A DNA stretch of 64,000 nucleotides from a virus. The stretch spans positions 1 to 64,000 of the IMG/VR virus record IMGVR_UViG_3300044998_001357. One strand, 5' to 3'. Numbering within the stretch: position 1 is the first letter of the stretch; each line of letters opens with the position of its first letter. Of this stretch, positions 41,001 through 48,382 are shown in pieces. A program made the translations under genes and the position numbers. A model generated the notes under the pieces. The model saw only the letters and a list, made by a program, of their open reading frames with translations. It was not told the origin of the DNA and made no database searches.

Positions 41001-42134
41001 ATGAAGTCGACACATCGCTCGGAAGTCGTACCAGTGGTTCTGCAGAAGCACCCCAACGCGGATAGCCTATCCATTGTTAAGGTATGGGGCTACACCTGCA
41101 TTGTTCGAACGGTCGACTGGCAGGGAAGGTCGCGTGGCGTTTATATTGTTCCCGATAGCTGCGTGGATGTACGCCGACCGGAGTTCTGTTTCCTGGCGGA
41201 TAAGGCCAAAGAAGATGGGACGTACCGTGTTCGGGTCACCCGGCTGCGCGGCGAACTGAGCTATGGTCTGCTCATTCCCGCCCCGGACTGGGCCGAACTG
41301 GGCCAGGACTTGGCTCCGTATCTGGGTGTGACCCGCTACGAGCCACCGGAACACTCACGTGGCTTCATCGCTTCGGGCGAGGAGGAGGAGGGGCCTGACC
41401 TCTGCACCGGTCCGGAAAAGTACGACGTGGAGGCGTTCGAGCGTTACCACCACCTGCTGGAGGTGAATGAGCCGGTGGTGGTTCTTGAAAAGCTTGACGG
41501 CACCAACATGCGGGCGGTTTACTGGGAGGGTCGTTACTGGGTCAAGACCCGTAATCGTTGGGTCAAGCGCGTGCCGACCTACTCACACATCACCCTAGAT
41601 TCCCTTATCGGTCGTGGCGTGGCGGAAGAGCAGGCCCGGGAAATTGTTGAGCGGATTGCCAATCGCTGCCCTAAACTGAACAGCCACTGGGAGGCTCTCG
41701 AAAATAGTCCGGCCACAATGAAGTTTCTCAAAGAGAATCCGGGGATGACCCTCTACGGCGAGGTGTTTGGCGCGACGAACCGAATTCGCTACTGGAAGCA
41801 TGGCAAGAATCGTTTGGCGGTTTTTGACATCTATGACCAGGGCGTTTTCCTGAATGCCGGCAACACCTGGCGTCTGGGCGTAGCCAACGACCTGGAGATG
41901 GTTCCTGCGTTCACCCCTTTCGCAGGAGGGCGTACCTCGTTTGCTTTTCATGGCACCCCCTACAAGTTCGACACCATCAAGCGGCTGGCCACGGGAACCA
42001 CTCTGGTGGAGGGTGCCGGCTGTGCAGTGATTCGTGAGGGGGTCGTGGTTCGTCCACTCCAGGAGCGTTACGACCCCAAGATTGGCCGGGTGATTCTCAA
42101 ATGTGTCAGTCCTGATTTTTTGGTAAAGGATTAA
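41001..42134 (+). CDS. RNA ligase, DRB0094 (Rnl5) type
   Basis: 377 residues after AGGAG. N-terminal OB-like domain (residues 5-110, with QKHPNADSLSIVKV, CIVRTVDW and LRGELSYGLLI), then the nucleotidyltransferase core with catalytic lysine in EKLDGTN (about 164), YGEVFG near 255 and a closing VVRPLQER near 345. The N-terminal OB fold plus ligase core is the Deinococcus DraRnl arrangement, which seals nicks with a 3'-OH RNA end. In phages such ligases repair host-cleaved tRNA or RNA. Confidence 0.85.
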   Translation: MKSTHRSEVVPVVLQKHPNADSLSIVKVWGYTCIVRTVDWQGRSRGVYIVPDSCVDVRRPEFCFLADKAKEDGTYRVRVTRLRGELSYGLLIPAPDWAELGQDLAPYLGVTRYEPPEHSRGFIASGEEEEGPDLCTGPEKYDVEAFERYHHLLEVNEPVVVLEKLDGTNMRAVYWEGRYWVKTRNRWVKRVPTYSHITLDSLIGRGVAEEQAREIVERIANRCPKLNSHWEALENSPATMKFLKENPGMTLYGEVFGATNRIRYWKHGKNRLAVFDIYDQGVFLNAGNTWRLGVANDLEMVPAFTPFAGGRTSFAFHGTPYKFDTIKRLATGTTLVEGAGCAVIREGVVVRPLQERYDPKIGRVILKCVSPDFLVKD

Positions 42135-42348
42135 GAAGCAATCGAGATTATGGAACAACTCGGTTGCAGGAGCACGTGATGCAATTTTCAATGTCGTCGA
42201 GCATCGCGAGGGGTACTACAGCCGCCTGGCAGAAGAGACTACGCACACCCACGATTGGTGTCGCAAAAAATACGTCTAGTTGGCAAAAAAGAATGAAGTC
42301 CTATTGATTTCAAGATATGACAATTGAAAAGGTTTTGCATGAGGTTTG
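42135..42348 (+). other. Gap with a possible broken small gene
   Basis: One frame (about 42150-42281) encodes natural-looking AIFNVVEHREGYYSRLAEE but has no start codon; a one-base shift would join it to an ATG at 42150. It may be a decayed small gene. Confidence 0.3.
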
Positions 42349-42474
42349 ATGTTCTGCGACGACGATGGTCCGGCCGAGTTTATCCAAACACTCAGAGCTA
42401 CCGACCCCGATGAAGCCATAGCGATGATTCGTTACCGAATCAAGAAGATTACCCGGCATCATTTTCAAGGGTAG
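42349..42474 (+). CDS. 41-residue protein
   Basis: ATG after GAGGTTTG. Acidic start (CDDDGPAEFIQTLRA), then TDPDEAIAMIRYRIKKI, helical and basic. A 10-codon ORF ends on its ATG (TGATG). Confidence 0.45.
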   Translation: MFCDDDGPAEFIQTLRATDPDEAIAMIRYRIKKITRHHFQG

Positions 42475-42523
42475 ACCCGACTTTTTAGGCTATTCCGGTG
42501 GCTGGGAGTCGTGCGTTTCTTTC

Positions 42524-42886
42524 ATGAACGATGCACTAAGCAAAATTATTATGACAACGAATGAGACTTTTGCCGAGATGGGAATCATCGTAGGAGCACC
42601 GCCTCGGCATCCGGACTGGCACAGAGTACGCAAGGCCTGGCTAAAACTTCAACCCGTTTGCCAGGCCTGTGGCGGAACCGATAAGCTTGAGGTTCACCAC
42701 ATTGTGCCGTACTGGAAAGAACCCCGGTTGGAGCTTATCGTTACTAATTTGATTACTCTGTGTGATGCGCCCTATCGGCACTGTCACTTCATTGTCGGTC
42801 ACCTTATGCACTGGGCCAGCTGGAACCCGGATGTTCGCGAGGACGCCCAGCGGCTGCTCGACAAGATACGTTCTCGACCCCGTTGA
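42524..42886 (+). CDS. HNH endonuclease
   Basis: 120 residues. CQACGG, LEVHHIVPYW, TNLITLC and CHFIVGHL form the HNH beta-beta-alpha metal motif with two zinc knuckles. An in-frame ATG at 42551 may be the real start. Phage HNH enzymes either aid packaging or are mobile; here it is far from terminase, so mobility is more likely. Confidence 0.78.
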   Translation: MNDALSKIIMTTNETFAEMGIIVGAPPRHPDWHRVRKAWLKLQPVCQACGGTDKLEVHHIVPYWKEPRLELIVTNLITLCDAPYRHCHFIVGHLMHWASWNPDVREDAQRLLDKIRSRPR

Positions 42887-43006
42887 TGGGTTTTCATCTC
42901 GGTGTAGTATTGGTTTGTCCGCAGAGAGCATGGTCTTGGCCCGGTCGGGAAAACGACGGGTGCGACACCCCGGAGAGACGGGGACTTCTTTAACCGAGGA
43001 AACCTT

Positions 43007-43219
43007 ATGTTCTGGAACTTACTCATCGAACTGCTTATTCGACTGATTGCGATTCTGATTGAACGGCATCTTTCAGGAAATAAACTTTCATCCCGGGAGC
43101 GAGAACAGCTGAGTCGCGCCGTTGGATACATGGAGCAGGCGACGGAACTTGCCAAGACCAAGTTCTCGATTATTCCCACGGAGCCACCTCCTTATGAAAG
43201 TAGAAGAAGTAACGCCTGA
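43007..43219 (+). CDS. Small membrane-anchored protein
   Basis: 70 residues after GAGGAA. Hydrophobic N-terminal helix (FWNLLIELLIRLIAILI) then a charged helix. Could be a lysis or inhibitor peptide. Confidence 0.55.
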   Translation: MFWNLLIELLIRLIAILIERHLSGNKLSSREREQLSRAVGYMEQATELAKTKFSIIPTEPPPYESRRSNA

Positions 43220-43316
43220 ATTGTATGACGAAGTTGCTCACTTGTTTACTCTTTATAGATTCGTCGTTGCGGCAGTCGGCCATCGCGTTTGTGCGGTCAA
43301 GGGTGCAAAAAAATGA
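43194..43316 (+). CDS. 40-residue protein
   Basis: Overlaps the membrane protein end and the next start (ATGA). VEEVTPELYDEVAHLF then VVAAVGHRVCAVKG. Support is coupling on both sides and GGAG ten bases upstream. Confidence 0.4.
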   Translation: MKVEEVTPELYDEVAHLFTLYRFVVAAVGHRVCAVKGAKK

Positions 43317-43681
43317 GAACTGGATGGATTCTGTTGCTCCTGGTTGGGTTGGTATGGGGTGCTCCGTTGCCCTCGGAGCGACCCCGACCTTCTCTTACTG
43401 CCCACCGCTGGATGATGCGGCACGGTAGCAGTCTTTTTTGGGCGCGTTTCTATCCTTGTGGGCAGTATTACGCGGGGCCTGGAGATAAGTCGGCTATTTT
43501 GTGGCACGGCAACTGGGTTCTGCAGGGCGATATCTTGACCGTTGAAGAATTTTCCATCTGGGATACCGCTAAGGAGAACCGGGTTGTTTACTGGTCGGTG
43601 TGCCTGGATAAGTCTAGCTGGACCGGTGAACGCATTACCTGTTCAGGATTTGTTGATGAGTTTTCTCTTGAAGGAGACTGA
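43313..43681 (+). CDS. Small secreted protein
   Basis: 122 residues with a clear signal peptide (RTGWILLLLVGLVWGAP) and a Trp/Tyr/Cys-rich body, probably a small beta protein (CGQYYAGPGDKSAILWHG). No family recognised. It is coupled to the preceding ORF and only one base from the release-factor homologue. Confidence 0.6.
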   Translation: MRTGWILLLLVGLVWGAPLPSERPRPSLTAHRWMMRHGSSLFWARFYPCGQYYAGPGDKSAILWHGNWVLQGDILTVEEFSIWDTAKENRVVYWSVCLDKSSWTGERITCSGFVDEFSLEGD

Positions 43682-43682
43682 G

Positions 43683-44448
43683 ATGACCGCGAAAAATCGA
43701 ATCCCTCTTTCCCCCTCGGTTCAAACGCGACAAGACTGGCTTTGAGGACGCAACGGAAATTATTCTGGAAGTCCTCCACGGCGAGGGCGGGCAGGATGCC
43801 AAGCTTTTTGTAGAGCAGCTGGCCGACCTCTACCTCCGCTATGCCGCACGTCATTCGATTCGTGTTTTCGTTCTGGACAAATCGCCGGGTCATTGCGTTT
43901 TTCGGTTGCAGGGCAAGGGGGTGGGCCACCTTTTTGCTCGCGAGGCCGGAAAGCACTGCATTCAACGTATCCCCTCCAACGACCGTTCGGGTCGTCCGCA
44001 AACCTCGTTTGTGAGCGTGGCGGTTCTCCCCTTACCTCCCGAAAACACGGTGACTCCTCTGCCCGAAAACGAACTGCAGATTACCGTCCAGACCGGAAAG
44101 CAAAGGGCCGGTGGCCAAAACGTCAACAAGGTGGCCAGTGCCGTGCGGATGAAACATCTACCCACGGGTTTGTCGGTCTTTATCCATGGTCGAGACCAGG
44201 GCCAGAACAAACAAGAGGCCCGACGCATTCTGACCGCCAAGGTCAATCAGCTACGAAACGCCCAACGACAGGAAGATTACTCCCGACTCAAAAATGGGCA
44301 ACTGGGCGAGCGCGGCCGGGGCGGGAAAATCCGGACCTATAACTTTATCGATGGTCGGGTAACCGACCACCGGAGCGGTCAGACCACCAATAATCTGAAG
44401 GGTCTTATGAAGGGCAACCTCGAGCTTCTTGCAAATCTGTCTGATTAA
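43683..44448 (+). CDS. Release-factor homologue, probable +1 frameshift
   Basis: Frame from ATG 43683 (after GGAG) runs 20 codons to CTT-TGA (43740-43745). The +1 frame then continues without any ATG, GTG or TTG before 43903 and encodes domain 2/3 of RF-1/RF-2: EIILEVLHGEGGQDAKLFVE, a codon-recognition region at RIPSNDRSG, and the peptidyl-hydrolase GGQ loop (RAGGQNVNKVASAVR). Total about 254 residues; domain 1 is missing, as in short RF-like proteins. The arrangement equals the autoregulatory site of cellular prfB. A one-base sequence error near 43690-43740 is the alternative. Confidence 0.8.
43740..43746 (+). promoter_or_regulatory. Candidate +1 recoding site CTT-TGA
   Basis: CTT TGA G: Leu codon, then a UGA stop, then continuation in the +1 frame with GAG GAC GCA. 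Same heptamer core as bacterial prfB (CTT TGA C). The internal Shine-Dalgarno-like element found upstream in prfB is not obvious here (bases before are GACAAGACTGG). Confidence 0.65.
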
Positions 44449-44610
44449 CGTATTCTCGGTCCATCGCCCGGACCGTGGCAAACCAAGAGAATCGACGAAT
44501 GGCTCTCGCTGAGATGTATTCCTCGCCCTGTTCGCTGCACGAAAGGTATCGCCGAATTCTGTTTTTTGCCTTTGCTGGACTGGAGCGTACTTAATCTTGG
44601 AGGTGGTAAA

Positions 44611-44979
44611 ATGTCAACGCTAGAACATGTGCAGATTTGCCTCAGTCAGGCACTTGGAATGCCTATCGACGAAATCTGGGAAGATACTCTGCTGCATGAA
44701 CTGGGGGCCGATAGCCTGGATTTCCTCGATATCACCTTTCGTCTAGAACGTCGTCTGGGAGTCTCCCTGCAAACCACGGCACTGTTCCCGGAGTGGCTTC
44801 TGGAGACCAATTCGGAATACGTGCATCGGGGCAACTTAACCAGCAAGGGTGTCCAGCGACTGACAAAGGAGCATCCCCAAGTGCCGGCCAGGGAAGGGAT
44901 GCCGGCAGGTGATGTGTTAACCGTCGGCTTCCTGGTCCAGGTTCTGGACCGCCTGCTGGTTCCATCGGGAGCAAAATAA
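44611..44979 (+). CDS. Acyl carrier protein-like
   Basis: 122 residues after GGAGGTGG. Residues 1-60 match an acyl carrier protein: LSQALGMPIDEI, then the phosphopantetheine site LGADSLDFLDI (Ser in DSL) and LERRLGV. The C-terminal 60 residues are an unusual extension. Cellular ACP carries acyl chains; a phage copy could divert lipid or lipid-A synthesis or bind a host enzyme. Its 3' end overlaps a minus-strand gene by 63 bases. Confidence 0.75.
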   Translation: MSTLEHVQICLSQALGMPIDEIWEDTLLHELGADSLDFLDITFRLERRLGVSLQTTALFPEWLLETNSEYVHRGNLTSKGVQRLTKEHPQVPAREGMPAGDVLTVGFLVQVLDRLLVPSGAK

Positions 44980-45387
44980 ACAATCAGGGTCGTGGTCCCA
45001 ACTCGGACGCCCACAGTGAATACACAGTGGGCAGTCCTGGGTTGCCCACCGGGCTTTTTGATGGAGATTGCAACCGCACAGTTTGCAACCACCCTTATTG
45101 TAAAAACCACAGGATTGACATGTGGCCATGCGCTGTTGAAATACCGCTTCTGAAACCAGGGGCGCTCCCTGTAGCACGTGTTGCGCCGCCGCCTGTACAA
45201 AGCGGCCGACCTTGTCCAGAAAGGTGGGCTCGGTCCATAGTTGACGATAGGCCGGATTATAGTGGAATAGCCAGCACAGTCTGCACTGGTCGGAGGTGTA
45301 GGGTGCTCCAGTCACTCGCTCGCAGGTGCAGGGACGATTACTGGGTGATGGTAAAGTTGAAGCTTCCATTGTTGAAGATATTCCCAT
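44917..45387 (-). CDS. Cysteine-rich zinc protein, minus strand
   Basis: 156 residues. CTCERV, CRLCW, then CQSCGFYNKGGCKLCGCNLHQK and CPLCIHCGR form several zinc-knuckle pairs, of a kind common in phage structural regions (a CxxC-CxLCGC-LxxK pattern followed by W/TxxCP). It follows the CCP-type gene at 45338 on the same strand. An ATG at 45369 is an alternative start. Not linked to the flanking plus-strand genes. Confidence 0.65.
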   Translation of the reverse strand: MGISSTMEASTLPSPSNRPCTCERVTGAPYTSDQCRLCWLFHYNPAYRQLWTEPTFLDKVGRFVQAAAQHVLQGAPLVSEAVFQQRMATCQSCGFYNKGGCKLCGCNLHQKARWATQDCPLCIHCGRPSWDHDPDCLFCSRWNQQAVQNLDQEADG

Positions 45388-45772
45388 TTAAGCATCGATA
45401 TCTTGCGAACAAAGGCGAGCAAACTGGTGGCGAAAATGGATGGAACGGACTTAGCGGATTGCTATCACCGGGAGTTCCATTGATGGTAAAGGAAAGCCAC
45501 CAACAAAGAGCTGCGGACATGTTCACAGTAAAAGACATGGATATGCCGCAACCTATACCGCTGAAGCGCCAGCCGAAAAATCCGTAGGAATCACTTGGAG
45601 TCCATTCCATTGGGATGGTCAGGCCATTCAGGCAGCCCATATCGACCCCGAAGAATCCCTCGACCTCGGAAAAGGTGCCGTAAATCGTTGGCGGTAGCGG
45701 CCCTGGACAGCAACCCGGCGCGGATATATAAGATATACAACAGGGCCGACATGGATTAAATAGAAAAGGCAT
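45338..45772 (-). CDS. Gly/Phe/Cys-rich beta protein, minus strand
   Basis: 144 residues from the ATG at 45772 (GTG at 45778 possible). CRPCCISYI, GCCPGPLPPTIYGTF, WWLSFTING and HPFSPPVCSPLF: a compact Cys/aromatic-rich beta domain like the C-terminal part of the tail protein at 12036. Probable surface or particle protein. First gene of a two-gene minus-strand unit. Confidence 0.6.
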   Translation of the reverse strand: MPFLFNPCRPCCISYISAPGCCPGPLPPTIYGTFSEVEGFFGVDMGCLNGLTIPMEWTPSDSYGFFGWRFSGIGCGISMSFTVNMSAALCWWLSFTINGTPGDSNPLSPFHPFSPPVCSPLFARYRCLNGNIFNNGSFNFTITQ

Positions 45773-46029
45773 TGCCACGACTCTTCATTAAGGTATGTGG
45801 TCAACCTTCGAGAAATACCCCGGACACCCGATACGGTCGCAACCCCTGCAGCATTCCCAATGTCCCCTGTCCGGTTGGTGCCGCTTACCCCAGGCGTTAA
45901 TGGAAGCCCTGTGCTCCCTGGTGTGTCTGTCGCAATCGATTATGCGGTAGAGAAGGGTCTGCCGGTGATTCGTGGTTGCTCTATCGCTCCTCGGGGTATT
46001 TACCTGGATAGTTTATCCAGGAGAAGACC

Positions 46030-46485
46030 ATGTCGACCAAGATTTCTTGCCTGCTGCTTGTTGATAGCAACGAATCCGAACGCTCGTTGACCCGCCGTAA
46101 ATTGGAAATCGCTCGAGTGAATATCGATACACTCTCGATAGCCACAACCCTCAGTGAGGCGATATCGCTGGTTCAGAAGTCCGACCCGCAGGTGATTCTG
46201 CTTGAGACCGACCTCGCCGATTCGCATGCTCTGGATACGCTCCGGGCGCTGCGACGAATAAGCGAGGCGGCGATTGTCGTTCTGTCTCACGGTGAGGATG
46301 ATTTTTCTGGACTTTGTGCCATCCGGGCCGGGGCCGATGACTATCTTCTCAAAGAGAAGCTAAGTCCCGCTGCCCTGCGACACGCCATCTATAACTCCCT
46401 GTCGCGACACGAATTGAGGCAGGCAACGCAGCGAATGACCGCGCGTATTGAACAACTAGCCATGATTCCTGGGGTGGCTCAATGA
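46030..46485 (+). CDS. Receiver-domain protein lacking the phospho-Asp
   Basis: 151 residues after AGGAG. Response-regulator fold: LLLVDSNESE at strand 1, ILLETDLADS at strand 3, VVLSHGED at strand 4 and DYLLKEKLS with the conserved Lys at strand 5. The phosphoacceptor Asp (LLD) is replaced by Glu (LLE), and one acidic-pocket residue is Ser. No output domain follows. It may mimic an active receiver and intercept a host two-component pathway. Confidence 0.75.
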   Translation: MSTKISCLLLVDSNESERSLTRRKLEIARVNIDTLSIATTLSEAISLVQKSDPQVILLETDLADSHALDTLRALRRISEAAIVVLSHGEDDFSGLCAIRAGADDYLLKEKLSPAALRHAIYNSLSRHELRQATQRMTARIEQLAMIPGVAQ

Positions 46486-46829
46486 TGTACTTGAACGAAG
46501 CCATCATTGCCGCCATTTTCACTGGTTTTGGTGTGTTACTACGAATCGGTATCGAATACGTAAGAACAAAATCAGATGTCCGGATGAAGGAACGAAAACA
46601 GCGTGAGGACAGCGGACGCTCCGCTGTGGAGCAGGCTGTTAAGATGTATCAGGATATTGCGATTGGGCTGAGAGATGACCTGAAGCAGATGGTTACCAAT
46701 CTCAACTCACTAGAAGCCGACCACCTCGCCTGCCGAGAAGAGAATGCCTTCTTGCGAGCAGAGATGAAGGGTCTGAACGAGCGTGTTCAAACCCTGGAGA
46801 AAGAACTAAGGAGTAGACGAGCCGAGTAA
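46482..46829 (+). CDS. Membrane-anchored coiled-coil protein
   Basis: 115 residues, overlapping the receiver gene by four bases. N-terminal membrane helix (AIIAAIFTGFGVLLRIGI), then a long charged coiled coil (about 45-115). Topology fits a spanin- or holin-like protein or a partner of the receiver protein. Confidence 0.55.
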   Translation: MMYLNEAIIAAIFTGFGVLLRIGIEYVRTKSDVRMKERKQREDSGRSAVEQAVKMYQDIAIGLRDDLKQMVTNLNSLEADHLACREENAFLRAEMKGLNERVQTLEKELRSRRAE

Positions 46830-46873
46830 ATCCGTTATATTGGGTTCTCGACATAAACCTGTGGAGAGAACCC

Positions 46874-47467
46874 ATGAAAGACTTTGAAGCACTTAAGCAA
46901 ACCTTTTTTCACCGTGTGGCGTGCGGTCCCTACGAGCATCCGACCAGCACCCTTGTCTTAAGCGACATTGTTCTTCATCTCCCCATCCTTGAATACTACG
47001 CCTCACAGTGCGAACATGTGACCGAACTAGGGGTTCGGGGCGGTCAGTCCACCGTCGCCTTGGTTTCGGGCTGTACAGGAGAAGTACATAGCTACGACAT
47101 CGAAAAAACCGACTTTGTTGATTTCTTTCAGACGCTCTACAAGCCCTGTTCCTGGTTTTTCCATCAGGGCGACACTGCCAATCCGTCTCTTGGAATTCAG
47201 GACACGGATTTGCTATTCATCGACACATTGCATACATATAATCATGTGAAGCAAGAGCTTAATCTTTGGGGCAGGAAGGCGCGAAAGTACCTCATCTTCC
47301 ATGACACTTTCACCTGCGGGTATCTCGATATCAGTGGTCCTGACCCGACCCAGCCGGGCATTCTCAAGGCGATTGAGGAGTTCCTGGCGAGCTATCCAGG
47401 AGAATACGAAACCGTTTATCAAACCAAATGTTGCAATGGGCTATGGGTGCTGAAGCGATGCAGTTAA
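46874..47467 (+). CDS. SAM-dependent methyltransferase (type 24 fold)
   Basis: 197 residues. Motif I VTELGVRGGQSTVAL, then VHSYDIEK, DLLFIDTLHTYNHVKQEL and LIFHDT, the pattern of Methyltransf_24/cephalosporin-hydroxylase-like proteins that often modify glycans. Its end overlaps the fucosyltransferase-like gene. Confidence 0.75.
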   Translation: MKDFEALKQTFFHRVACGPYEHPTSTLVLSDIVLHLPILEYYASQCEHVTELGVRGGQSTVALVSGCTGEVHSYDIEKTDFVDFFQTLYKPCSWFFHQGDTANPSLGIQDTDLLFIDTLHTYNHVKQELNLWGRKARKYLIFHDTFTCGYLDISGPDPTQPGILKAIEEFLASYPGEYETVYQTKCCNGLWVLKRCS

Positions 47468-48285
47468 TTGTACGGACGCATGGGGGGTTGGGAAATCGAA
47501 TGCGTGCCCTGGTGGCCGCTCGACGAGCCGCACTCCTTCTGGGTCGTTCTCTTTTGGTGTGCTGGGACCAGAATCATTATCATTTATGTTGCGATTTCTC
47601 GCGACTGTTCGCCAACCGGATAATCCAGGTTGGCTCGGATTACTGGTACGCCCAGCGCGAGAAGCTGTTGTGTTTCGGCGTTCAAAAACAGCCTGTTGTT
47701 TTGCCATCCACCCAAGCGCCGGTTTTGCTAGTGGAAGAAGAGAATTTTTTCTGGGTCGCGCAAGACAAGCGGGTGGTCTGGGGGCAGTATGGTCCCCACC
47801 GGGTCGCTTTGGAACCCTGGCGAGAGGAACTTCTGGAGGCGTTTGCCTGGCTTCAGCCCGCGCCCGCCATCCTTCGGGCGGTGGAGGCTTACCGGCAGGC
47901 TTCTTTTGGCCCCCGGGTGCTGGGCGTGCATATCCGCCACGGGGATAATCTCTGGTCCAATACCCATACCAGCGACCCGCTTTTTGCCGAGGTGATTGCC
48001 GCCGAACTGGAGCGTCTGGACGCGCAGCTATTTGTTTGCACCGACGACCCACAGACCAATCAGCGGCTGCAGTGGTGGTTTGGCAAGCGGGTGCTAACCT
48101 ACCCGGTGCGGAGTCTGGAGCGAGGCCGAGACCCCGAGGCGATTGAGGATGCTCTGATTTGTATGCTTCTGTTGGCTCGCACCCAGAAAATCATTCGCTC
48201 GTCAGGGAGTAGTTTTTCCCAGGTGGCCTCCTGGCTGGGAAATGTGCCAACCGTGGATGTGGGACCGCATGAGCACTCGTACTAG
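47458..48285 (+). CDS. Fucosyltransferase-like glycosyltransferase
   Basis: 275 residues. GGLGNRMRALVAARRAA near the N-terminus and VLGVHIRHGDN near 160 are the nucleotide-sugar-binding features of NodZ/FUT8-type and related alpha-1,2/1,6 fucosyltransferases; SGSSFSQVASWLG near the end also fits. Probably transfers a deoxyhexose to a glycan. Confidence 0.75.
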   Translation: MQLIVRTHGGLGNRMRALVAARRAALLLGRSLLVCWDQNHYHLCCDFSRLFANRIIQVGSDYWYAQREKLLCFGVQKQPVVLPSTQAPVLLVEEENFFWVAQDKRVVWGQYGPHRVALEPWREELLEAFAWLQPAPAILRAVEAYRQASFGPRVLGVHIRHGDNLWSNTHTSDPLFAEVIAAELERLDAQLFVCTDDPQTNQRLQWWFGKRVLTYPVRSLERGRDPEAIEDALICMLLLARTQKIIRSSGSSFSQVASWLGNVPTVDVGPHEHSY

Positions 48286-48331
48286 ATGGAGATGCTAGTT
48301 TCAAAGCTATTGACCGAAAAATTTTTCCCCA

Positions 48332-48371
48332 TATTATTCAGCTACCGAGGATTTTTCGTCGCTGAATAATA
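48332..48371 (+). promoter_or_regulatory. Leader inverted repeat before DGQHR-like gene
   Basis: TATTATTCAGC/GCTGAATAATA, a perfect 11-bp stem with an 18-base loop. The right arm runs straight into AGGAG and the ATG at 48383, so the structure could expose or hide the ribosome site, or be a protein-binding site. Confidence 0.55.
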
Positions 48372-48382
48372 GGAGCTAGCAC

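Noticed and set aside
45797-46090. 97-codon GTG ORF before the receiver gene
   Set aside because: Overlaps the receiver gene by 61 bases in another frame, has no ribosome site, and its end is plainly a shadow of that gene.
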